This document shows, in pieces, positions 1 through 6,040 of a DNA stretch of 6,040 nucleotides. The notes beneath the pieces were generated by a model that was given only the letters and a program-made list of their open reading frames with translations, had not been told where the DNA came from and ran no database searches. How positions within the stretch are numbered: the first letter of the stretch is position 1; each line of letters starts with the position of its first letter. Source of the stretch: JBPCPM01 sp050999155 (GTDB lineage: Bacteria; Actinomycetota; Thermoleophilia; Solirubrobacterales; 70-9); contig JBPCPM010000179.1 of NCBI GenBank assembly GCA_050999155.1, positions 1 to 6,040 on the forward strand, written 5' to 3'. The translations under genes were made by a program, and so were the position numbers.

Positions 1-1425
1 GAGTTCAACGAGATCTACGACCTCACGGCCATGCGCGTGATGGTCGACAGCGTCAAGGACTGTTACGGCGCCATCGGTGTGGTGCACTCGCTGTGGAAGC
101 CGATCCCCGGGCGGTTCAAGGACTGGATCGCCATGCCGAAGTTCAACCGGTACCAGGCCCTGCACACGACCGTGATCGGGCCCGAGGGCCGTCCCCTGGA
201 GATCCAGATCCGGACCCACTCGATGCACCAGATCGCCGAGTACGGGGTTGCCGCCCACGTCTCCTACAAGGAAGGCAAGGCGGGCCCGGATGCCGCCGAC
301 GAGAAGATGGGGTGGCTGCGGCAGCTGCTGGAAGCCGGCGAGGACCAGGACGCGTCGGAGTTCCTGGAGGCGATCAAGGTCGACCTCTTTCAGGACGAGG
401 TGTTCGTGTTCACGCCCAAGGGCGAGGTCAAGAGCCTGCCGGCCGGCTCGACCCCGCTGGACTTCGCGTACTCGATCCACACCGAGGTCGGCCACCGCTG
501 CGTCGGGGCCAAGGTCAACGGCAAGATGGTTCCGCTGACCTACGCGCTGGCCAACGGCGACATCTGCGAGGTGCTCACGGCCAAGAACGAGCGGGGACCG
601 TCGCGCGACTGGCTCAACCTCGTCTCGACGTCGCGCGCACGCAACAAGATCCGCCACTGGTTCCAGGCGGAGCAGCGCGAGGACGCCGAGCGCCGGGGCC
701 GGGAGACGCTCAACGGCATCCTGCGCAAGCGCGGCCTGCCCTCCCAGAAGGTGCTCGGTTCGCCACTGTTGGCCGAGGTCATCGAGGAGATGGGGTTCCG
801 CCGGGCCGAGGACTTCTACATCGCCCTCGGCGGAGCGAAGATCTCCGCGAAGGTCGTGGCCAACAAGCTGATGCACCGCCTCAAACACGGCGAGGCGGTC
901 GACCCCGGGGCGGTCGAGCGCGAGGCGCTTTCGGACAAGGGGCGGGTCCGCCCCGTCAAGGACCGGGCGGCTTCGGAGTACGGGATCACCGTCAAGGGCG
1001 TCACCGACGTCGAGGTGCGCCTGGCCAAGTGCTGTCGGCCGGTCCCCGGTGACGACATCGTCGGCTACATCTCCCTCGGCCGTGGGATCACCATTCACCG
1101 CCACGACTGCCCGAACGTCAAAGCCCTGTCGCGCAACGGCGACCGCTTCACCGAGGTGGCGTGGGAGGGCGACAACGCCGAGGCCTACCGGGTCGAGTTC
1201 GAGATCCAGGCCTACGACCGTCCCCGGCTGCTGGAGGAACTTTCGCGGACCTTCGCCGAGGTGGGCGCCAACATCATCGAGGCCCGGTGCACAACCGATC
1301 CGCCGATGGTCATGAACCGGTTCGTGATCGAGATGGTCGAGACGAGCCAGATCAAGCAGTGCGTGACCCGCCTGCGTCAGGTCGAGGGCGTCTTCGACGC
1401 CTTCCGCGTGACGCCCACGGCCTGA
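1..1425 (+). CDS. rel: Bifunctional (p)ppGpp synthetase/hydrolase Rel (RelA/SpoT family), 5'-truncated by the window edge
   Basis: Rel transfers pyrophosphate from ATP to GDP/GTP to make the alarmone (p)ppGpp; its N-terminal HD domain degrades it. It acts in the cytoplasm on stalled ribosomes. The frame is open from base 1, so 474 residues are visible. The HD domain and start of the synthetase domain, roughly 260-300 residues by family length, lie upstream. Visible parts in order: synthetase domain (residues 1-90) with the Mg-binding Asp in EIYDL (D7), the PIPGRFKD loop and EIQIRT (E67); TGS domain (about 132-193); helical region beginning RDWLNLVSTSRARNKIRHWF (about 202); zinc-finger/RIS domain (about 339-372) with CC at 344-345 and HRHDC ending at C370; and a C-terminal ACT domain (about 396-473). 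The RFKD signature (38-41) is the RxKD form seen in bifunctional Rel/SpoT enzymes rather than the ExDD form of synthetase-only RelA. No truncation or missing key residue is seen in the visible part. Confidence 0.97.
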   Translation, partial: EFNEIYDLTAMRVMVDSVKDCYGAIGVVHSLWKPIPGRFKDWIAMPKFNRYQALHTTVIGPEGRPLEIQIRTHSMHQIAEYGVAAHVSYKEGKAGPDAADEKMGWLRQLLEAGEDQDASEFLEAIKVDLFQDEVFVFTPKGEVKSLPAGSTPLDFAYSIHTEVGHRCVGAKVNGKMVPLTYALANGDICEVLTAKNERGPSRDWLNLVSTSRARNKIRHWFQAEQREDAERRGRETLNGILRKRGLPSQKVLGSPLLAEVIEEMGFRRAEDFYIALGGAKISAKVVANKLMHRLKHGEAVDPGAVEREALSDKGRVRPVKDRAASEYGITVKGVTDVEVRLAKCCRPVPGDDIVGYISLGRGITIHRHDCPNVKALSRNGDRFTEVAWEGDNAEAYRVEFEIQAYDRPRLLEELSRTFAEVGANIIEARCTTDPPMVMNRFVIEMVETSQIKQCVTRLRQVEGVFDAFRVTPTA

Positions 1426-1465
1426 CCACACCGCCGGGCCAGCGCACCGGGGGTGCCCCGTGGAA

Positions 1466-1471
1466 TAGGGT
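1466..1471 (+). promoter_or_regulatory. Candidate -10 element for the lipoprotein gene
   Basis: TAGGGT matches the TAnnnT core of actinobacterial housekeeping-sigma -10 boxes. It lies 117 bases before the chosen ATG, which would give a leader of about 110 bases. No recognisable -35 box is found at 16-18 bases upstream, so this is only a candidate based on a short motif. Confidence 0.2.
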
Positions 1472-1575
1472 TCTCGCACGCCGTGAGAGGTTTGTCCCCG
1501 CTGAGCGTGGGGCAGAAAGCGACCAATCGTCGCGAGCGCGGCCCGCGAGATCACGACTGTGCCATCGACTACGTC

Positions 1576-1583
1576 AAGGGGAG
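1576..1583 (+). promoter_or_regulatory. Ribosome binding site that decides the lipoprotein start
   Basis: AAGGGGAG is a strong Shine-Dalgarno-like purine run ending 5 bases before the ATG at 1589. It favours this ATG over the in-frame GTG at 1559, which has no comparable site and would put ten polar residues ahead of the lysine-containing signal peptide start. Confidence 0.8.
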
Positions 1584-1588
1584 AACGA

Positions 1589-2767
1589 ATGCGCAACGGC
1601 AAGCCACTGCTTGCCCTGTTGGCGCTTGTCTCGCTGATGGTTTTCGCCGCTTGCGGCGCAGCCGGCAGCGACGGCAGCGCCGATGAAGGGAAGGGAATCA
1701 CCACCGAGACCGGCGAGGCCGCACAGGACGCTTCCGAGAAGGGTCGCCAGGCGGCCGAGGCCGACGGCGGGCGCACCGACCTGCCGAGCGAGCAGGTCTC
1801 GCTGGCCGTGCTCAACGGCAAGGACGAGATGACCCAGCGGGTCGCCGCGCATTTCAAGAAGGCGGTCAAGCCCCTCGGGTGGACCCAGATCCCGTGTGAC
1901 GGCGCCGGCAAGATCAAGGCGCTGCAAACCTGCGTCGAGGGCCAGACGAGATCCAACCCGGCCGCGATCTTCACCTTCGGCTTCGATCCGTCCGAGATCG
2001 AGGGGGCTCTGAAGAAGCTCCAGGATGAGGACATCCCTGTGATCAACCTCGGGCGCCCGATCTCCGAGAACGAGTTCGTGACCGCGTCCTACACGGTCGA
2101 CGAGGAGGCGCAGGGCGAGTTGCTCAACGACTTCCTCAAGGACAAGCTGGAGTCCGTCGACTCCTCGACCCGCAACCTCGCCACCTTCGGGCTGCCCACG
2201 GGCGGCTGGGAGCAGGCCGAGGACCGGTTGAAAAACCGGCTTGACGACCTCGACCCGCAGTACGTGGAGGAGTTCACGACCGACATCTCCAAGAAGAAGA
2301 AGATGGAGGAGACGACCAAGAAGCAGGTCAAGGAGGTCCTGACCGACAACAGCGACATCAAGGCCTTCTACCACTACTACGGGCCCGCGGCCACGATCAC
2401 CGGCAAGACGCTCGGCGAGGAGGGCATCAAGGCCAAGGGCTTCCCGGAGAAGCCCCTCGTGCTCGCCTGGAACGGCGACACGACCGTTCTCGAGGGCATG
2501 CGCAAGGGCCAGATCGACGCGATCACCGACGTTGCCTACGAAGGCACCGTCTGGGTCGGGCTGGACCAGCTGGCCCAAGAGGTCGCTCGCAACAAGGAGC
2601 TGCCCCCCGAGCCCCGCCCCCGGTACCCGATCACGTTCCTCGAGCCGGAGCTGATCACGCCGGAGGTCATTCCCCCCAAGGGCGAGTACCGCAAGCCCGA
2701 AGACGACTTCGTCACGTTCTTCGAGACGAAGTGGAAGGAAGAGTTCGGAGAGCCCGAACCCGAGTAG
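1589..2767 (+). CDS. Lipoprotein substrate-binding protein, sugar-type ABC transporter (RbsB-like, periplasmic binding protein type 1)
   Basis: The gene encodes 392 residues, predicted to be a membrane-anchored lipoprotein that captures a solute outside the cell for an ABC importer. The N-terminus is a lipoprotein signal peptide: MRNGK, a hydrophobic stretch at about 6-20, and a lipobox-like FAAC with the lipidated Cys at 22. A Gly/Asp/Glu/Ala-rich tether follows to about residue 68, then a type 1 periplasmic-binding fold: first strand SLAVLNG (71-77), DIPVINLGRP (about 149-157), VLAWNGD (about 291-297) and the family-typical segment RKGQIDAITD (about 305-314). Cys103 and Cys115 could form a disulfide. 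Residues 235-250 are very lysine-rich. The start is set by a strong ribosome binding site; an in-frame GTG 30 bases upstream is less likely. No permease or ATPase gene is next to it, so the ligand is unknown. It could instead serve a sensor or a transporter encoded elsewhere. Confidence 0.88.
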   Translation: MRNGKPLLALLALVSLMVFAACGAAGSDGSADEGKGITTETGEAAQDASEKGRQAAEADGGRTDLPSEQVSLAVLNGKDEMTQRVAAHFKKAVKPLGWTQIPCDGAGKIKALQTCVEGQTRSNPAAIFTFGFDPSEIEGALKKLQDEDIPVINLGRPISENEFVTASYTVDEEAQGELLNDFLKDKLESVDSSTRNLATFGLPTGGWEQAEDRLKNRLDDLDPQYVEEFTTDISKKKKMEETTKKQVKEVLTDNSDIKAFYHYYGPAATITGKTLGEEGIKAKGFPEKPLVLAWNGDTTVLEGMRKGQIDAITDVAYEGTVWVGLDQLAQEVARNKELPPEPRPRYPITFLEPELITPEVIPPKGEYRKPEDDFVTFFETKWKEEFGEPEPE

Positions 2768-2928
2768 GGGGTCGCGACATTCGCGTACGACACCGGCGGC
2801 TGGGGATGGACCAGGCGTGCCTGCGTTTGAGCAGGCGTGGCGTGTCGCATGTCAGGGACGTGCCGACGCTCCGGACGCCGGCGCTCGCGCTTTGGGCGGC
2901 GAGCCAGGGCGGGTGAGGGAGGGGTCTC
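2768..2928. other. Convergent intergenic region
   Basis: This 161-base gap separates the + strand lipoprotein gene from the - strand small gene, so both transcripts should end here. It contains one clear inverted repeat (annotated separately) and, overlapping it, a direct repeat of CAGGCGTG at 2812-2819 and 2832-2839. Overlapping short ORFs on the + strand have no recognisable protein features and are not called. Confidence 0.6.
2816..2839 (+). terminator. Candidate hairpin terminator at the convergent gene ends
   Basis: GCCTGC at 2819-2824 pairs perfectly with GCAGGC at 2831-2836 around the 6-base loop GTTTGA. On the + strand the stem extends outward by two G-U pairs and one C-G pair to nine base pairs. 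It sits 48 bases after the lipoprotein stop. There is no T-run after it, so it is not a canonical intrinsic terminator, though high-GC actinobacteria often have hairpins without U-tails. On the - strand the two wobble pairs become mismatches, leaving the six-pair core, so it fits the + strand transcript better. Confidence 0.4.
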
Positions 2929-3210
2929 CTAGGCGGCCAGGGGAGGCGCCTCGTCGGCGGCCTCGGGGCGGACCAGGCGAGGGGGGTGCTCGAGGGTGAG
3001 CAGGGGCTCGATCTCGGAGCGGCCGTGGGTCTCCAGGGCGGCGCGGACGCGGGGGGCGCTCGCGGGGCCGTGAAGGAGGGCGCCGGGGACCATCACGTGG
3101 ACGGTCGTGGCGGGCTGGCCGGGGCGGGTGAGCTGCCAGGCCCAGAGGGCTCCGTCAACTCCGTGTCCGCCAGGTTCGGGACCCGACGCGATCTCCCAGG
3201 TTCCAGCCAC
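2929..3210 (-). CDS. Small conserved-looking protein of unknown function (93 aa)
   Basis: I do not recognise a named family. The protein begins MAGTWEIASG from a GTG codon, has a Trp-rich patch GALWAWQL (residues 20-27), a hydrophobic strand TVHVMVPGALL (about 36-46), then RVRAALETHGRSEIEPLL (about 54-71) and a Pro-rich C-terminus. There is no signal peptide, membrane segment or cysteine. Coding is supported by the dominance of C/G-ending codons in this frame and by a protein-like mix of residues, unlike the Arg/Pro/Ala runs of the overlapping frames. The TxGRSEIE-like segment recalls small actinobacterial hypothetical proteins, but that is memory, not a search result. It lies 83 bases downstream of the HIT gene on the same strand. 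No clear ribosome binding site precedes the GTG; a -10-like box 7 bases upstream suggests leaderless expression. Confidence 0.68.
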   Translation of the reverse strand: MAGTWEIASGPEPGGHGVDGALWAWQLTRPGQPATTVHVMVPGALLHGPASAPRVRAALETHGRSEIEPLLTLEHPPRLVRPEAADEAPPLAA

Positions 3211-3217
3211 GGGAACG

Positions 3218-3223
3218 ACCCTA
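3218..3223 (-). promoter_or_regulatory. Candidate -10 box placed for leaderless transcription of the 93-aa gene
   Basis: Read on the - strand this is TAGGGT, matching TAnnnT, followed by exactly 7 bases and then the GTG start at 3210. That spacing would put the transcription start at or next to the start codon, as in the leaderless genes common in actinobacteria. The lack of a Shine-Dalgarno sequence agrees with this. There is no good -35 box (the hexamer at 17-base spacing reads GAAAGT). Confidence 0.35.
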
Positions 3224-3293
3224 GCCCGGTCTGCGGACGGACTTTCGGTCGGTGGACGTGCAGCCTACGAGCGCCGAACGCCGGAGTTCCAGG

Positions 3294-3749
3294 TCAGCTC
3301 CGGCGGGCCAGCTCGTCGCGGATCGCCTGGCCGGCCGCGGCCATCGCCTCGTCGTCGGGGTAGGGGGTGCGCGGCCAGAAGAAGCCGCGCAGGCCGTCCT
3401 TGCGCCGGCGGGGCACCACGTGGACATGGAGGTGGGGCACGCTCTGGCTCACAACGTTGTTCATGGCCACGAAGGTGCCCTCGGCGTCCATCGCATCGCG
3501 TACGACATCGGCGAGCGTCCGGGCCGTGGCGAACAGCGGCTCGACGAGCGGCGGTGGGAGGTCGGGCAGCGTCGGGTGGTGCTCGACGGGGCACAGCAGC
3601 ACGTGGCCGGCGAACAGGGGACGGCGATCGAGGAAGGCGATGGTCGTGTCGTCGCGGTGGACGATCTCCGCGGGCTCGGTCCCCGCGACGATGGCGCAAA
3701 ACGCGCAGCCGGTGTCCAGCGAGTCCTGGGCCGACCCGTCGGGGCTCAC
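3294..3749 (-). CDS. HIT-family nucleotide-binding hydrolase/transferase
   Basis: This 151-residue protein is a complete histidine-triad enzyme, a family that hydrolyses or transfers nucleotidyl groups from substrates such as AMP-lysine, Ap4A-type dinucleotides or nucleotide sugars. Visible features are a CxxC pair (Cys15, Cys18) that in this family can bind zinc, the beta-strand segment GHVLLCPVEHH (48-58), and the active-site triad in VPHLHVHVVPR with His106, His108 and His110; His108 is the expected nucleophile. The C-terminal GFFWPR (122-127) is common in actinobacterial members. The start is a GTG whose bases overlap the TGA stop of the lipid kinase gene by 4, and no Shine-Dalgarno is evident, so it is probably translated by coupling. 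The next in-frame Met falls far inside the HIT domain, so the GTG is well supported. The true substrate cannot be told from sequence. Confidence 0.93.
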   Translation of the reverse strand: MSPDGSAQDSLDTGCAFCAIVAGTEPAEIVHRDDTTIAFLDRRPLFAGHVLLCPVEHHPTLPDLPPPLVEPLFATARTLADVVRDAMDAEGTFVAMNNVVSQSVPHLHVHVVPRRRKDGLRGFFWPRTPYPDDEAMAAAGQAIRDELARRS

Positions 3750-4789
3750 GAGACGAGCGTCAGGGCGCCCGGCTCGACGCCGAGGGCAATCTGCGTGCGC
3801 TCACCGATGTAGTCGCCGTCCACCTGGACGGGGAACGGGCGCAGCGCCCCGTCGGGCCCGTCGGCCGATATCGAGGTCACGGTCGCCTCGGTGAGCCCGG
3901 CGAAGTGCGAGACCTGGCGGTGCGCGGAGGCCCGCAGGCGGTCGGTGAACACCCGGGCGATCGCCGTCGGCATGTCGCGCTGGCGTGCCCGGGCCAGCAC
4001 GGCACAGGACAACGTTGCGCTCTCGAGGTCCACGTCGTCGCAGACGCGGATCGGCTGGCGCCCGAAGTAGGTGAACGGGTCGGAGTTCTGGCTGATGACC
4101 GTGATGCCCTCGGCCGCGTGGTCGCCGGTCTCGAAGCGGACCTGGACGGGGCTGCGCATGTAGTGGCGGTAGAAGCCCGAGACGGCAGCCCACGTGTAGT
4201 AGTACTCGCCCGCCTGGGCCTTGAGCCGCGGGTGCGCGTCGACCCGCCGGACGACGGTGGCGTCGAGCCCGACGCCGCAGGAGAACACGAACCGGCGGTC
4301 GTCGACGAGGCCGAGGTCGACCTTGCGCGGGTGGAAGTCGTCGGCCATCTGCAACAGGTGCTCGGTCGCCTCGACGACGTCGTTGGGAATCCCGAGCGTC
4401 CGGCAGACCACGTTGGTCGAACCGCCCGGCAGGACGGTGACCGGAACGTCGGTGCCCGCCAGCCCGTTGGCGACCTCGTTGAGGGTTCCGTCACCGCCGA
4501 ACGCGCACACGACGTCGTACCCGCCCTGGACCGCCTCGCGGCCGATCTCTGTCGCGTGGTCGCGGGCCTCGGTCATCTTGGCCTCCACCTCGTAGCGGCC
4601 TTGGAGGGCGTAGACGACGAGGTTCTTGAGCCGATCGGAGACCGTCGTCGCGTACGGGTTGACGATGATCAGCATCCGGCGCTTGTCTTCCGGCCCGTGT
4701 CGTCGCTCGCTGCCGGTCCGGCGTTCGGGGGGCTCGGATCTGTCGGGGGACCTGCTGGAGGCCGGCCCGTCGCCGGCCGGGTCGCTCAC
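3746..4789 (-). CDS. Diacylglycerol kinase family lipid kinase (DgkB/YegS/SphK type)
   Basis: The product is a soluble or membrane-associated kinase expected to phosphorylate a lipid hydroxyl with ATP; diacylglycerol is the usual guess, but the family also uses sphingoid and other lipids. From the GTG start it is 347 residues. The catalytic domain opens with MLIIVNPYA (residue 39 on), then a GGDGTLNEVANG nucleotide-binding motif (98-109), LPGGSTN (120-126) and the second domain ending VQVDGDYIG and PGALTLV, all family hallmarks. The start is uncertain. GTG 4789 overlaps the upstream mutase stop by 4 bases (GTGA), as at the next junction. It adds a charged Ser/Pro/Arg-rich 38-residue tail in which G/C-ending codons are still favoured. 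ATG 4675 gives 309 residues, the usual family length, and would leave a 110-base gap. I chose GTG for the coupling, with little margin. Confidence 0.92.
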   Translation of the reverse strand: MSDPAGDGPASSRSPDRSEPPERRTGSERRHGPEDKRRMLIIVNPYATTVSDRLKNLVVYALQGRYEVEAKMTEARDHATEIGREAVQGGYDVVCAFGGDGTLNEVANGLAGTDVPVTVLPGGSTNVVCRTLGIPNDVVEATEHLLQMADDFHPRKVDLGLVDDRRFVFSCGVGLDATVVRRVDAHPRLKAQAGEYYYTWAAVSGFYRHYMRSPVQVRFETGDHAAEGITVISQNSDPFTYFGRQPIRVCDDVDLESATLSCAVLARARQRDMPTAIARVFTDRLRASAHRQVSHFAGLTEATVTSISADGPDGALRPFPVQVDGDYIGERTQIALGVEPGALTLVS

Positions 4790-6040
4790 GACCGGATCAG
4801 CCCCAGCAGCTCGTCGCGTCGCGTCTGCATGTGGGCCGTGGAGACCAGGGACTCGAGGTTGAGGCGAAGCAGCGGCTCGGTGTTCGACGGCCGCACGTTG
4901 AAGTGCCAGTCGGGGTAGTCGACCGACACCCCGTCGAGCCAACTGACTTCCGCCTCGGCGTGCAGCTCGGCGATCTCGGCCATCTTGGCCTCGGGGTCTG
5001 CCACCTCGGAGTTGATCTCGCCGCTGATGAAGTACTGCGAGCGGAACTCGTCGACCAGCTCGGCCAGGGGACGGCCTCCCGCGGCGAGCAGCTCGAGCAC
5101 CATCAGCGCCGGCAGGGTGCCGGAGTCGGCCCCGTAGAACGCCCGGAAGTAGTAGTGGCCGGACACCTCGCCGCCGAACACCGCCTCGGTCTCGCGCATC
5201 CGCGTCTTGAAGAAGGCGTGGCCGACCCGGTTGACGTGCGAGGTTCCGCCCTGGGCGCTGACCGTGTCGGGCACGGCACGGGAGGCGCGCACGTCGTAGA
5301 GGATCGCGTTCGGGCCGTCACGCAGGATCTGGCGGGCCAGCAGCGCGGTGAGGAAGTCCCCGTCGACGAACGCGCCGCTGCCGTCGATGAAAAAGCACCG
5401 GTCCGCGTCTCCGTCCCAGGCGATGCCCAGGTCGGCGCCCGTCTCCAGCACCTTGTCGATGATGAACTGGCGGTTCTCGGGCAGCAGCGGGTTCGGCTCG
5501 TGGTCGGGGAAGTTCCCGTCCGGGGTCCAGCAGGTCTCGATCAGGTCGAGCCCGAGCCGGGTGAGAAGGGGGCCGACCATCGGCCCGGCCATGCCGTTGC
5601 CGCCGTCGACGACCACCTTGAGCGGCTTGACCTTCCCGGGGTCGATGAACTCCAACGCGCGCTCGTGGAACTCCGCGTAGAGGTCGGTGTGGGAGACCTC
5701 GCCTCCGCCGGGCGGCTCGTCGCTCAGGCCACCGTCGACCACGAGGTCGCGGATTTCTCCGATGCCCTCGTCGCCGCTCAGGGCGATCGCCCCCTGCTTG
5801 CCGAGCTTGGCGCCCGTGTACGCCTTGGGGTTGTGCGAGGCGGTGCACATGAGCCCGCCGTCGAGCTCCCGCGAGCCGACGAGGAAGTAGAGCATCTCGG
5901 TCCCGACCTCGCCCGCGTCGACGACCGAGGCGCCTTCGGAGACGATGCCGTCGCGGTAGCGGCCCGCGAGCTCGGGCGCGGTGAGGCGCATGTCGCGCCC
6001 GAGGCCGACCGTGACGTCGGCGACCGCCTTGCTCGCGAGC
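4786..6040 (-). CDS. manB: Phosphomannomutase/phosphoglucomutase (alpha-D-phosphohexomutase superfamily), N-terminus beyond the window
   Basis: This enzyme interconverts hexose 6-phosphate and 1-phosphate, giving mannose-1-P for GDP-mannose or glucose-1-P. The frame stays open to the right edge: in-frame codons before the internal ATG at 5991 encode LASKAVADVTVGLGRD, which runs straight into MRLTAPEL as in homologues. The ATG is therefore not the start; 417 residues are visible and about 40 are missing. All four active-site loops are present (numbering from the first visible residue): phosphoserine loop TASHNP with Ser68, Mg-binding DGDADR (209-214), sugar-recognition GEVSGHYYF (290-298) and phosphate-binding RPSNTEP (383-389). 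The GEVSGHYYF type resembles bifunctional PMM/PGM enzymes. It appears to head an operon, its TGA overlapping the GTG proposed for the lipid kinase by 4 bases. The manB label is by family; substrate preference is not proven. Confidence 0.95.
   Translation of the reverse strand, partial: LASKAVADVTVGLGRDMRLTAPELAGRYRDGIVSEGASVVDAGEVGTEMLYFLVGSRELDGGLMCTASHNPKAYTGAKLGKQGAIALSGDEGIGEIRDLVVDGGLSDEPPGGGEVSHTDLYAEFHERALEFIDPGKVKPLKVVVDGGNGMAGPMVGPLLTRLGLDLIETCWTPDGNFPDHEPNPLLPENRQFIIDKVLETGADLGIAWDGDADRCFFIDGSGAFVDGDFLTALLARQILRDGPNAILYDVRASRAVPDTVSAQGGTSHVNRVGHAFFKTRMRETEAVFGGEVSGHYYFRAFYGADSGTLPALMVLELLAAGGRPLAELVDEFRSQYFISGEINSEVADPEAKMAEIAELHAEAEVSWLDGVSVDYPDWHFNVRPSNTEPLLRLNLESLVSTAHMQTRRDELLGLIRS

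Larger units (their letters stand above)
1426..1588 (+). other. Intergenic region between rel and the lipoprotein gene
   Basis: These 163 bases should hold the end of the rel transcript and the promoter of the lipoprotein gene. Two short GC hairpins are visible: CGGGG/CCCCG with a GTG loop near 1449-1460, and CCCCGC/GTGGGG with a 5-base loop at 1496-1512. Neither is followed by a T-run, so neither is a textbook intrinsic terminator. A TAGGGT hexamer at 1466-1471 fits the actinobacterial -10 pattern TAnnnT, but no convincing -35 box lies upstream. A short direct repeat CGCGAG occurs at 1531-1536 and 1544-1549. No ORF or RNA gene is supported here. Confidence 0.5.

Noticed and set aside
93..1052. 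A 319-codon + strand open frame inside rel
   Set aside because: It is a frame-shifted reading of the rel gene, full of Arg/Gly/Pro runs; the rel frame carries all family motifs.
1496..1512. Hairpin after rel as a transcription terminator
   Set aside because: The six-pair stem includes a G-U pair and has no T-run after it; it could equally be leader structure or chance in GC-rich DNA.
1559..1588. In-frame GTG at 1559 as the lipoprotein start
   Set aside because: It lacks a ribosome binding site and adds a polar decapeptide before the signal peptide; the ATG at 1589 has AAGGGGAG 5 bases upstream.
1574..2578. A 334-codon open frame on the - strand opposite the lipoprotein gene
   Set aside because: It is Leu/Gly/Val/Arg-rich low-complexity sequence mirroring the codons of the sense gene, which has a signal peptide, ribosome binding site and recognisable fold.
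2731..2999. Short + strand open frames (61 and 60 codons) after the lipoprotein gene
   Set aside because: They are Arg/Gly-rich, overlap the end of the lipoprotein gene or the hairpin and each other, and show no ribosome binding site or protein-like pattern.
3107..4918. A 603-codon open frame on the + strand opposite the HIT and lipid kinase genes
   Set aside because: The translation is Arg/Gly/Ala/Val-rich with no domain motif, and it lies opposite two genes with clear catalytic motifs. Long antisense frames are expected in high-GC DNA where stops are rare.
5989..5991. ATG at 5991 as the start of the phosphomannomutase
   Set aside because: The frame remains open to the window edge and the residues before it continue the family's conserved sequence into GRDMRL, so this Met is internal.

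Overview
This is a high-GC chromosomal window with strongly G/C-ending codons and several GTG starts, typical of an actinobacterium. Protein style (the Rel sequence, the lipid kinase that opens with MLIIVNPYA) suggests a deep-branching lineage such as Thermoleophilia. That placement is from recall and no search was run. The content looks like ordinary core chromosome. I see no mobile element, CRISPR array, RNA gene or phage signature.

Layout on the + strand: bases 1-1425 are the 3' part of a bifunctional (p)ppGpp synthetase/hydrolase (rel). After a 163-base gap comes a secreted lipoprotein of the sugar-type (RbsB-like) ABC substrate-binding family at 1589-2767, with no transporter partner genes in view. 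A 161-base convergent intergenic region carrying a GC-rich hairpin follows.

Layout on the - strand, reading from the right edge leftwards: a phosphomannomutase/phosphoglucomutase whose N-terminus is off the window, a DgkB/YegS/SphK-type lipid kinase, a HIT-family nucleotide hydrolase/transferase, then a 93-residue protein of unknown function. The first three are chained by two GTGA (4-base) stop/start overlaps and look like one translationally coupled operon. The small gene lies 83 bases further on and may have its own promoter placed for leaderless transcription.

Functionally, the - strand operon joins sugar-phosphate isomerisation (precursor supply for GDP-mannose or glucose-1-phosphate), phosphorylation of a lipid, and a HIT hydrolase. 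This suggests envelope glycolipid or phospholipid metabolism, but the common theme is inference. Rel handles the stringent response, and no functional link to its neighbours can be shown. Nothing here is convincingly a new biological system. The most useful leads are the small unknown protein with its leaderless-type start, the GTGA-coupled operon, and the orphan lipoprotein.
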